DNA of 64,000 bases from Camarhynchus parvulus (lineage: Eukaryota; Chordata; Aves; Passeriformes; Thraupidae), in the NCBI RefSeq assembly GCF_901933205.1, contig NC_044601.1, positions 32,030,352-32,094,351 on the forward strand, written 5' to 3'. A program made the position numbers and the translations under genes. Of this stretch, positions 13,569 to 25,400 are shown piece by piece. The notes beneath the pieces were generated by a model. It was not told the DNA's origin. It ran no database searches and saw nothing but the letters and a program-made list of their open reading frames with translations. The number at the start of each line of letters is the position of its first letter. Position 1 is the first letter of the stretch.

Positions 13569-16500
13569 CCCTAACAAACTCATTGTCCTCCAAAAGGAAG
13601 ACTTGAAAAAGTTTTGAACTCAAGTACCAGAGCCGTGGAAGCACTTCTCTGCAAGACACTCAGCAGGGAGAAAATGAACAAACAAACAAAAAGCAAAAAA
13701 CCCCCAAAGTTTATCAGCAGGAGAGTGTGACACAAGTTCTTTGCCTCCACCTGCCTGTTTTCTGCCTAATGCAAAGCTTCTCTGCAGTTCAATATTCAGC
13801 ATGGCAGGAAACAGAAAATGCGTTATATTCTGTAGGTTCACTGTGTGAGGAGATCTCCTTTGGCAAATTCTTGCAAGAGATACTGTTGCAGATATCTTTC
13901 ATGCTGGATTAGAGAGATTTGCATGCTGAACAGAATGAAAAAGAAGGAATAATACCCTCAGCCTTCACTTTTAATGCGCGTGGAGGACTGATGTTCTCAG
14001 AGGAGCAAGCAATCCTCTTGTAGATAATAAAGATTTAGGAACAGATTTCTATGACCAAACAGCCTATCCAGAGTTTGACCAGTTCTCACTCCTAAGCTGA
14101 ACACTTTTCCTAATATCATTTGCCAAGTAGCTCTTTTATTCATTGGGGGTTCTTCATCCTTAAAACAAATTCTCACCTTGTGTGAAGTTAGTGGTGACAT
14201 CAGAGTGATATTTATTAATTCCTTGATTTCAGTTTAGCTTTGTTTGATCCTAAATGTGGAAACTGCTATTTTTGCACTCAGGTCTAGCAACTTCATTCTT
14301 TGTGCAGCTCATAGTAACATATTAAGAAAAACAGAGCTACCAAATGAAGTTCAAAGGATTAAAAATATTTTTAAATTAATTCCTCTCAAAGTTCAGGACA
14401 CAATTCCTTGCAAAATTAGTCTAAGACAACACTGTATTTACAGCCTTACCTAAATTGCCCTAAGTAAAAGCTACATTTCAGGCTTAGTGAGTTTGTGTGG
14501 AAACTCCTAAAGATTAACTGCTATTTTATTAATAGCATTTTTTAGTGTTTTGCTATAATGGCATCGGGTCAGGGGGAGAAGGCTGGGAGGAAGCTTGAAA
14601 ATATGTGCTGGGAAGAGTTTAAAATTACTTTAAAAACTATAAATTGTTGCAATATACAGTGCATAGTCTATTTCTTCTTTTCTTCAGCAGAATGCCCTAG
14701 AGTCAGACTGGTTTATAGTAGCCCTTCCTTGAATGCTGTCTCTCTTATTAAAATATTTAATTTTTTAAAAAACCATGGATCTTTTATTTTGCATGTTAAG
14801 ATCCACAGAGAACAGTAACAATTCTTTCTATTAATTATGCAAAATAGAGCACAGCCCTCTTTTAAAGTTATACTTATTTTATCCCAGTGGTTCTCAGTTT
14901 TATCTGATTCATGGGTGTGTTTAATTTCCTATTCTCTGTAAGCCAAAAAAATGTTCCTAGGACATACAAAATGTGGCGTCTCAGCTACTCTTCATAATAT
15001 CTTGTCCTGCACCATCTTCCTAATCTCTTTCACCGTGGAAGTACCTCAGTCAGACAGTAGTCAGACCATGATATTTGCCTGTGAACAGTTCCAGAATAAT
15101 TTTGTGTCTTCCCATGTGACCTTGAGATTCTAATCTTTATTAATAGCTTTCAATTTCAACTAATTTTTGTAGCAATATTTAATTGCTTTCAATATTTGAG
15201 GTCTTCATGGTAGCTTTTTTTCTTTCAAGGGATTACATTTAAATATGGTATCTTTAATTATTACATGCAAGCTACCTATTAGTATTCAAATATTTGTCTG
15301 CTTATGTATCTTATCAGGAAAGTTTAAAAAGTGAGACAATAATGGAGGGCCAAATAAATCAGGATGATTAATGGTGTAGTGCCAGTTTTTAAGTAGCATG
15401 AACTTTTAGGTGAGCACTTTTGAACAATGGCTTGTGTTCCTCTTTTTCTTACCACAGTGCAGAAGAATAGACTTAATAAGAAAAGGAGGACATCTTCAAA
15501 GATGGAAAGGTACAGGTGGAAATTTTGTGGTCACGTACTTGTGAATCTTCATATTGGCTTGCTGTGCATCAGCCTCATCAGCTCATCTTCTTGGCCTCAT
15601 ACTATACTAAGTGGAAAAAGAGGCCTCTGTATTTTTGAAGGTGATTCAGGGAAGAAGGATAAATGAAGGTCTTGGCTTAGACAATTCAAATGTTTGTCTT
15701 TAAGAGATGCTTTTCTACTTCCTTCTACTCCCGTTCTACCCACTGTACAAGTTATAATCTGCCTTGAGATCTGTTTGGTCAAGGATGACAAGGAATTTGA
15801 TGGTGGTGGTATGACAGGCACAAACTCCTTCTTGTAATTGCCTTTGATTCTGCTACCTCCCATTTCAGCCTGGGGATTGCTGGAGCGGGGCCTTCCCAAA
15901 GACAGGCTTTGCTGTACCAACATCCCACTCCTGGGACCTCTTAAGGCTCTTGCATTACATTGTTCCATGGACAAGCTTGTAAAAGATGATTGAAATGTCA
16001 TCTAATTTGAAGGAGTCATGTTTTCTGAAAATATTTGGTGAATGCCTATGTAAAGAATTGTACCCATGAGTGGGGTCTATACAGACTTTTATAACTTGGT
16101 CTAAATTCACAGTACAGAGGTGGCAAAATTCCATTTAACTGCTGTTCAAACCATACTACATTAGAAAAATATGGCAATACTGCAAAATCTATTAATGCTG
16201 TTTCACAAAGGTTCTCTTAGACCTCAAGAAAGGCAAGGTCTTGTTTCTTTCTAGAATGTGGCCCTTTTCTATACCTGTGACTTCTACTTGAACAGTGCAG
16301 ATCTGATTTGCTGTCAAAGTTCAGTGTTTGTATATATGTCCAGAACGTGCTGAAATGATGAGAGAGTAAGAAATCTGATGCCTATTGGTGCTCGTAATTA
16401 AAGTTGTTTAAGTTGAGTTAAGCCTGTAGAAGTTTCTTTCTGAATGTTTATTTTGATTGTAGTTAAGTTCAGTTTCGATAGCCTCTGTTAATAAAGAATG

Positions 16501-17852
16501 TGTTTGGGTAGGCTGATTTCCTGCTAGTATTTTTAGCACTTTCACCAAACTGTTAAAATTGACTTTTACAGAAAACATTGCTTTTTTTTAATAAAGTGGA
16601 ATGTGTATAATGTGTCTGAATTAATTTCTGTGTCAGATGAATGAGCTAAGAAAGGTGTCCTCCAACAATAACCATGCCAGCAAAATAAACTTGTTAGTTA
16701 GATATAAATCCAGATTCTACCCACGTGAGCTGAATGTTTTAGTAGAGTACCTATGAAAATGTCCAGATCTTACCCGCAATTTTTGGTCATTGATTTGGAA
16801 CAGGCCAAAGTGCATGAAGGCTGTTTTCTGTATAATTTGAGTGCTCTGTGTACCATGATGAGAGTCACATTGTGACATTTTTACATCACCCTGAAAATAT
16901 GGAAAAAATGGCTGAGACTTTTATTCACTGCCAGTCTGTTTATAAAAGAACTGAATGGAAGAAACTCAGAATAGTGTCTCATTATGAACCCTGAGTGAGA
17001 GTGAGATTAACACCTGAGAAGAGTGGAAATGGGGAGATTATAGTGATGAGTTCATAAGTGCAATTTCCAAGTATCCCTGCTGAAGTGGACGCTTCCTACC
17101 CCTGTATGTTCCCTTAAGTTGAATTTAATAGTCCCTCTCTGAACATGAGCAGTAAGAAGAGCTCTGACAGGTGTTATCTCAACACCTGGAAGGCTGTTGC
17201 TTGCCCTTGATATCAAATTGGTTCAGCTTAGACCTCTCAAGTCTTGCTGAATGTGTTGGATTTTATGGCTGCTGTCCCCATGCTGGAGAGCTGGTGCTCT
17301 TGTGGGTGATGTAGTCTTACAGACCTTTTACCTTTTAGTAATGAATGAGTGGCCACATGTTGTCTGTCCTCGGGATTGTTTTTAAGAGGAAACTCTGGAT
17401 TTCTCCCCTTTAAAAAAGAATCAGTAAACAGGACCAAAAAAGCAATGGGAATTAGAAAACAAAGTTTTGTGCCTCTGAGCAAGAGTTTTGTAGTGGTCTT
17501 CAGGAGGACAAATTTAAGAGAGAGAGAGAGACTTTGTTCAGGCTGATGTGTAAAAGCTTTGATTACTTCAAGAGTAGATTCAGAACTCTTTAATACATGA
17601 AAGGCATTCCTCTGGGAAACCATGAATTTTTTGACCTGTCTTTGTATTTTAGAGTCAAACAGATATAGCCTTTGAGTTAGAACCAGTTTTTTATTGCTGA
17701 CTTTTGGGTTTGAACAGTTTAAAAACTCCAAGGTTATTGGAAGTCCTCCAGAAAGAATATGGTGTTTATCCAGATACTAATGGTTTTATACCACTTATTC
17801 ACACATTTGAGGGAGTTTGGTTTGGTTTGATAATTGTTTTGTTTTGGATTGT
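13569..17852. other. Intronic sequence, no gene recognised
   Basis: AT-rich unique sequence. Two minus-strand frames stand out only by length: 134 codons at 15597-16001 and 164 codons at 17237-17731. Neither shows a domain or a family resemblance, and both are read across by frames on the other strand. An A/C repeat-like run lies at 13679-13704. No transposon was identified. Confidence 0.5.
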
Positions 17853-17872
17853 TTGTTGTTGTTGTTGTTGTT
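17853..17872. repeat. (TTG)n microsatellite
   Basis: Six and two-thirds uninterrupted TTG units inside a wider G/T-rich stretch beginning near 17814. Confidence 0.9.
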
Positions 17873-18245
17873 ATGATACTACATAAAGTTCAGAAGTGTT
17901 TATTAAACTGTATCTGTATAAAAGTAGACATGTCTTTATATAAATTATTATATGATGAGCCCTCAGACATTTTTAAAAGGGTGATATTAACCTAGTTCAC
18001 TGTTAAAATTTATTTTCTGTTTTTTCCTTTTAATATGGCTACATAAATTTTAAATGGCTGAATTTAAGACACAGAAATACAACTGTATGAAGGTCATCTG
18101 ATCTTAAGGGATTCAGTTCACTGAGGCCTTAAGTCTACTTTGATCACCTCTTCTGTAAATTTAAGAACATGAAAATATGTTCCTAAAAGTCTCCTTAAAA
18201 TAGTCTTAGTGTATCCTAATTAATCACATCATATAATTTTTCCAC

Positions 18246-18264
18246 TATGTATGTATGTATGTAT
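18246..18264. repeat. (TATG)n microsatellite
   Basis: About four and a half TATG units. Confidence 0.9.
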
Positions 18265-18533
18265 AGTTGAAAAGCCTGTTTCTAATGTGCAAGCAAAATT
18301 ACTTCGCTGCAGATTAAATCCCATTCCTCATAGTCCTTCCCTGGAGGCCCAGTAAATATGAGGAAAAGTTCATAGCCACATTCCTCATAGTGGTTTTCTT
18401 GAATGTTGGAAGGTTGCTTCTTATTTTTCACTCATTCTTATCTTCATAGTTTCTGTTTTCTTCAGCTAAATTGCGTTCCCAGCATGAGCTGGGTTTCTGC
18501 TTTCCCCAACATCTGTAGATAGTTGAAAAGATA

Positions 18534-18583
18534 ACCTGAAGATAACATTCAATGGTATCTTCATACCTGAAGATAACATTCAA
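18534..18583 (+). repeat. Direct repeat of 19 bases, 31 apart
   Basis: ACCTGAAGATAACATTCAA occurs exactly at 18534-18552 and 18565-18583, separated by a 12-base spacer. Confidence 0.9.
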
Positions 18584-20689
18584 ATTCACCAAACGGAGTG
18601 TGTTTCAAAATGTTTTTTTTAAATCCTTAGATCCCGTTACCTATATGTAAACATGATGGTCAGCATATCACATATGATCTGTCTTCTGAAAGCTGTGTGT
18701 GTAAAAACAACAGCAGTTTAGGCTATGAATCAGCTATATTAAAAAAAAACCCAAAAAACAAAACAACTTTTGTCTATTTCTTATGTAAATAACAAGTATT
18801 CTATATTTGTATTATCCCATCCATGAGGAAGATGATCACCTATATTGACTGCTATTGGCCTTCATAGTGGAAGCTCTCAACAGTAACGCTTGGAAAAATC
18901 AAGCCTGTACAAACCTGGAAAGATCACGTAGCTCACGCTTTCAGGATCAATTCTTATGTTATTCGAGATAAATTTTTCCTTAAGTTACTTTTTGAAACCT
19001 CCTGTGGGTGACATCCCATAACCTCATTAGGAAGTCTATTTCAGTATTAACCCAAGTTCCTTTTCCTACCTTTTTTCTCCTTGCCTGTCTCATGCTACAG
19101 TTTAATATTAATACCCAATCCACTGTGGAGACAAGGAAAGTCACTTTGCATCTGTCAGCATGTTTCTCCTTGGTCTTTTCTCAAGCAGTGAAAAGGATTA
19201 GATTTAACTATTGCATCTCAACTAGGATTTCTGATGGTGGTTTCTGTAGAAATTATTTTTTACTCCCTCTCATTTAGACTTTTGAAAGATTTGTTGAAAA
19301 ACAGTATGATCAGTATTATGCAGAGTAATTGATTACACCTTGATCACTGAATTGCTTGTTGATTTCTTCTTCCCTTACCACTCTATGAAAAAATTAGACA
19401 CTGAGTTTTGGTAGTGAGAAAGAATCATAGTGTTGTATAGAGGCCATTTTATAGATTGACATTTCTTCTCCTTTTGATACCATGTCTGTGTAACCTGTTC
19501 TGTTTCTCCATCCTCTGCTCTGGTCAATGTCTACTATTCTTCCCATTTGCATTCTTGTTAGAACTTTGTTTTCAACAGATACAAAGGCTGTTGTCATTCT
19601 GTTCCCACTGGCCTAAGTGACTGTTAATGCTTCCTGATGTGCATTAACTGCAACATCTTGAGAATCAAGGTGAAAACTGATTTTTGGACATAGCTGCTCT
19701 CTGTTTTAGGGTCATGTTGAAAAAAAATAGTATTAAATCTGTGTACACATCATTGCTCCCAAAATTTACATTTCTTCTTGATATCCTCACATACTCTACT
19801 CTATAGTCAGATTCGCTTCAGACAACATACAGCTACCCTGTGGAAGGGTAAAGGGAAGGGAAAGAATAGGTCATGTTTTAAGGGTGATTTGGTTTTGGTT
19901 TTGTGAGTTAAGACCATTGATTGCCATTATGCAACAGTTGCTTTACTGGGTCTAGAGCGCTAAATGCAAATAACTATTAAAGGATTTTTGCTTTCATCTG
20001 TTTTGACATGTTAAAATACCAATACTTCCAAAGCTGAGTGGCTGAGTGAAAATCTGTTTTTTAAAGAATTAAGGAACAACTGGGTTTTTTTTATCTATCC
20101 CTTTTTTGTTGCTGAATTCTGTGTCTGAATGCTGTATAGTTTTGTATACTTTTGAGATGAGGAAGTCAGCCATCAGTCAAGGTATATTGAAAAAGGTACA
20201 GACTGCATATATCAGTTTAATTTTTTTACTACCTTAGAATAAATTTATTCTTGCATCTAAAATGAGTGTCATCATAATTTGTTCACGAAGCCTATTGTTT
20301 CAACCAGGAACTCAGTGGATTGCACTTTAGTTTAATTACACCAGGAGAATTTTAAATCTTTGTTCAGATATACCTAGCGACTACAGTCTTCAGTAGTTTA
20401 GTAAACCCAGTATGTTCACAATGAGTATAATACGTGTGCAATATGCAGTTTGAGAGTCAAGCTTACCCTTAGCTAACTGGCCCAGTGTTCTTGGGGATAC
20501 ATATCCTGGCAGCTCTCTACAGACAAAATTAGAAAATTAGATCATGAACAGGCTTTGTGATGAATTATGTTGTTGTGTCTGGAACATAGAAGCTTTTCAT
20601 GCCAAAAAAGTGTTTGGACACAATTGTTCTGGTAGTTGCTTTTGTGAAACCAGAACCACATTTGTTAGCATTTGACAAAATGCGGTAGG
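18584..20689. other. Intronic unique sequence, nothing recognised
   Basis: AT-rich sequence with A runs near 18742-18765. No frame above 90 codons and no repeat family seen. Confidence 0.55.
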
Positions 20690-20940
20690 TTAGCCTTGGC
20701 TGAGGACCAAAATCCTCAGCACCCAGCTGCTTGCTTACGCTGCTCCCTTGGTGAGTGGGGCGAATAAAGATCCAGAGTGTGAGATCACTTACCAGTTGTC
20801 ATCATCAACAATGTAAACTCAGCTTGGGTGAAATTAATTTCATTTACTGCCAATTAAATGGCACCTCCTTCTCTGACCTTCCTGCTCTCCCTGCTGCTTC
20901 TAACTCTTTTAGTTTACCTCTTTCCCTCCCTGTCCAGTGA
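20690..20940. mobile_element. Diverged avian ERV LTR fragment
   Basis: It starts with a GGTTAGCCTTGGCTGAGGACC block and runs through GAGATCACTTACCAGTTGTC (20780-20800) and GAAATTAATTTCATTTACTGCC, then a pyrimidine-rich part. This order of blocks is one I recognise from a widespread avian ERV LTR family, and the same order recurs at 32480-32725. No open frame or internal retroviral sequence adjoins it. The assignment is from memory of the family plus the in-window match; edges are approximate. Confidence 0.5.
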
Positions 20941-22393
20941 TTTTGCCTGTCCTTAAATGTGCTTTCACCACCAGCTGTGGATCTGCTGAAGGTGGTTGGA
21001 GCTGCCAGTACAGGCCACCCCCGGCACACAGCACAGCACAGCCTTCTGCCACCAACACCGAGACACAGACATCACATAATCCCAGAACACAGACTCTACT
21101 GTGTTGTGTAAGGTCCCAGCTAGGGAGCCAACACACTATGATTTTATGGTGGAAAGACTGCAAGCTGTGTGGAATTTCCTTTTAGATGTTTTTTGGTTTT
21201 GTTGGGTTTTTTGGGTTTTTTCGTTTTTGTTTTTTTTTTTTTTTACAGTGCAATGCAGGTTTGTGCAGCTTTTATGGGGGATAACGGAAATCCTTTTCTG
21301 TTAATAAAGATATGTTTTATTCTGTTCTTAAAAACTGATCAGCTTGTTTTTCCACAACACAGAGATTGTAAATTGACTTAGAGGGCTTCATGCTTTCTTC
21401 AAGTAAATATGTTTGTAGTTATCGCCATACTACTGGCTTTGTGATGGGTATTATTATGATTTTCTCCACCAATATCATTACTAATAATCCTGTCAGAGCT
21501 CATCACTATCTGTCAGGCCCTCTGTAAGCCTATGTTTATGATATGTAGACTGTTTTTAATATCTCAAGTTATTTGCTGAGAAGTGCAACCTGATTTATCG
21601 AGCTCTCTACTCTTGAAGATTTGGACCTCTGCTTTGCACTGGAAGGTCTTTGTCTCTTCTAGAAGGAAAAGTGGGACTTCATTTCTCTAGTTTGTTATTT
21701 TAGCTCCATTAAATAATTGAAATTTCCCTGTTTTTTGCTTAGAATCCTGTAAAAAGCGTACTGAAATAGGCAGCACTCACATCTCCAGCACATATTGTAT
21801 GTATCGTTTGAGTGTATTGTCATCTACGGTCAGGATCTGCAAACAGCAGCTGCTGGTCATTCCTGCAGAGCTGCCTGCCAGGATTAATAAAATGGTGAGT
21901 GGCAGATACTTGAAAAAGTAGAGTAACAGTAGGATTACGGGAGTCTAACTGAGCAGGTCCTATCCTGAGACATGCAGAGACAGATGTATTTAATATCATA
22001 GATACAGAGTGTGTAGGGTCAGAGCATGTTATATGCTCTTAAAATCATTTCAGTGATCCGCGTGGATTTCTGGTCCAAGCAGTGAAACCAGCTACTTTAC
22101 TTTGGACTTCGGAGTGGAGAAACAAAAAACACCTGGGACAAGCCGCTGGTTATCTGTTGCACAGGGAATTTTCTAGGGGAACTGAATATGCCTCAGATGT
22201 TGAGTGCTTTCTTTTTTTATGAAACTGCTGTTTGCCTAGATCTTCTACTTGTAAAGTAAGTGATTTTTGTATTTTGTTGTTATTGTGTTCATCATGTGCA
22301 TTTGATAGCAAATCAGATGTGATTATCCATGGATTTGACAAAAAAAGAACAGCAGAATGAATCTGGTTACTCTTTCAGTGGTGCTATATATGA
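20941..22393. other. Intronic sequence with G/T-rich and poly-T tract
   Basis: The first 200 bases are GC-richer and may continue the LTR fragment to their left. At 21189-21244 a T/G-rich stretch ends in 15 T at 21230-21244 followed by ACAG, resembling a polypyrimidine tract; nothing downstream looks like an exon. Confidence 0.5.
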
Positions 22394-22446
22394 TATGTAT
22401 GTATGTGTGTATACATATATATTTATACATGAATGTATACATACAC
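22394..22446. repeat. Mixed TATG/TG/TATACA simple repeat
   Basis: Alternating purine-pyrimidine sequence made of TATG, TG and ATAC units, imperfectly palindromic overall. Confidence 0.8.
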
Positions 22447-25400
22447 AGAATTGTAATTGTCTTGTAATCTTATGGCTAAAGTGCTATAATTGCAAAAGAC
22501 TAATGTATGTCTATATATTTAGTATTCTGGAAGCTCTTGTTTCTGAAGAAGGAGTAATGTAAAAGAGTGGTAATGTGTATTTTTTTCCTCCTTTGAGAAT
22601 TGAAACTCTGGTGTCTAATGATACTACCATAAAATCTGCAGCTCTTTCTCTGTGCCTTCTTAGTGCACTAGCTGTATTGTTATAGTCAAGCACTTTTGGT
22701 AGACTGAAACAGTGTGGTAAGATCTAAAGGTTAGGAAGATAAAATGCTAGAATATAGCCTAGTCTTTTAGAGTCTGAAATCTAACCAACACTGAGAAAGA
22801 TTACACAAAGATTAGATTGCATTGAAGCAAATCTGGATGAAAGAGTCAAACTGGTCAAACCGGTGATGGTTTTTAATAAGACTGAAAAGTAATCAGTGCG
22901 GAAAAGTAAAGTAAGAATTGAGGAGACGGAATGCAATATTTGTGTATTGATTGACACAGATTCTGAAAAAGAAACAAAATACTTTGAAGCTTGTGCCAAA
23001 ATACATTTATGCTTTTGTACTTGTTGGATACTGACACCATTGAAAGTTAGATCTGGAAGAGGTCAATTATCTTAATTTTTAAACCTAAGGAGATTTATTT
23101 ACAAACTGGGGCTAGAAAGAACATTTGGTGGTAAATTCAGGCAGATGTTGTCCTAAATACTCGTGTTCTGTTTATAAACAGTGTAACCAAGAATGACAGA
23201 TTTACCTTCAATCTTGCAAACTGCCTTAGAAATTGAAATAAGCCGCATAATTTGCCAATGCTTTCACCCCTTTCCAGAATGTCTTTAGTGAGCCTGTTTA
23301 TTTTGCTGTCCTTGGATTTTTTGTGGAGACTTTCTTGTATATGAGCTTAAGACCTTAATATCTTCTTTACTGTAATATGTATGGGTTTATATTTTTCAAA
23401 GATGTTTGCACAACCTGCAATAAACATTAATCTGGCTAAGTAGTATCATATGCTCTTACTAGCTTTTCCTTAATGCTTTATTTCTTTGTCTTTATCTCAT
23501 CGTGTTTTGTAATCATTAGTTGTTCAATTCTTCCAATCTTTTCTCATTTTAAGTTCTCAGAAGTTTTAGTGTTCTCCACCCCCATTTTTAAGTCAAGTCG
23601 AAAGCAAAAACTTATAAAACATACTTTTTTAATGAGTGAATTGTATCTTCCTAAACATGTAGACACAAATATTCCCATATTATGCTGTTTTCTGAATTCA
23701 GTCAGTTATAATCCCTGCTTTACAGCCACTGGTGAGAGTTTATGTTATGTTTAGTTTCTGTGACTCCCAGGGAATACTGTTTGTAGTGCACTTAGGAACA
23801 GAAATTATTCCTCTGATATAACATGACTTGCACAAGCACTTAACTAAAAAATCCTCTTTTAAAGGGAAGCTTTTAGCGGCTCCTGTTCTTGTTAGAGTTT
23901 GTTCTTGTGATCACTTTGTATGACGCCTGGTAGTCTGCTCGTATGATGACTGAAGGTTATCTTTTGATTCACACTCTCCTAGTGAGATATTATCTGATGA
24001 ATATATTCCATTCATTTCATTAGTATAGTCTTATTTTGTTGTGATTATACTGCTGTATATTTTTTAAGAAGCAGAGTTTTTTTCTGTCATCTCTCAACTA
24101 ACATATGCAGCAAGCATTGTGTTTATGGTGGTTTATTTATTTTTATTTCCTAGGTAGCATATACCTGAGTCTAGTACTTAACTTTCTGAGTAAAATGAGC
24201 CTTTATATGACTCTATTTACCATTTTATACTGGCCTGTGCATTTTCTGATACATTGTAAAACACAGCGTAAGATTTCAGGACAGCTAGACTTCAGGACAT
24301 CTAGCTAGAGTTTTTGACAGTAAGCTCACAATAGTAGATTTCAGCCAGAATTTTCAAGCATTAACTCAAAAATATGATGTCATCTGGTAATAGGATCTAC
24401 AAATGCGAAATTACGTAATTTACTGTAAAAGCATAGACTATTTGTTTATTTTGGCTGCTGGCCTCAGACAGTTATATCCGAACAGAGGAAACTTTGTTCG
24501 CCTTGGAGGTTTCATGGTTGCAGTTCGTCTGCATTTGATCTTCTCACAGGTCGTGGCCATTCCATATATTCTTGTCGTTATAGCCTAGATATTTTATGAT
24601 GGGTCTGCAGCAAAACATGAGAGATTACTGTGCTTGAGAGTAGCTCAATGTTCATGTAACCATGAAGGTTGATCCTGTACTTAAGGGGGCTACAGGGAGG
24701 GAGAAGCTTTTGCTCAGGCAACAAGAAAAGATTTTCATTTGAATTTTTAAGGACTTCCATTAGTAGTTTGATAAGACCTTTTTTTTTAATTAGTAACCTT
24801 ATGAAGTATTTTCTGTATTAGATTCCATCATGTCTGTTGTAGACTCAGGCAGCTGTTTTGCAGTTGTTAGGTATTTTTCTCGTATATTGCTGGTCATTTC
24901 CTCTTGCATGCCCATGGAAAGATTGTCATGTTTTGTTCTTTTGTTTTGGAATGACAATAGACAATCATGTTGCCTGCAACTTTCTCATTTCTATCTCATT
25001 TCAAAGTTTGATAACACCAACAAAATGTCTTAAGCATAGCTTGTTTTGTGGGCTGTTTCTGAGGGACTTTGCAAGTTCACGCATTGGCAGCTCTCAGTCC
25101 CTGTTTGCTTCTTTGTCATGGCTTACACATCTTCAATAACTTGATTCTGTAAATTTGTCCTATTGGGAATCACGTTAGCATCTTTCTGTTCAACTACTGG
25201 TTTTAATTTTTGGAAGAAAAACTCATTGGAGTTTAAAGTAAAGAATATAGTTAAAAATGATCAGAACTGTGACAAGGAAAATAAAAACTGTCAACCAGAT
25301 ACGTTTGCATCCCTTGATGAGATTCAGATTTGATTAATAAAGGTAAATTGTGTAGAACTAAAACTTTATTAGCTGCTTAATACTGCTTGGTATAATTTTT

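Noticed and set aside
17237..17731. Minus-strand open frame of 164 codons
   Set aside because: No domain, no family resemblance, no codon or splice context; overlaps frames on the other strand. Consistent with chance.
21189..21250. Poly-T tract followed by ACAG, considered as a splice acceptor
   Set aside because: The sequence after it does not resemble a CHSY3 exon and shows no sustained coding pattern.
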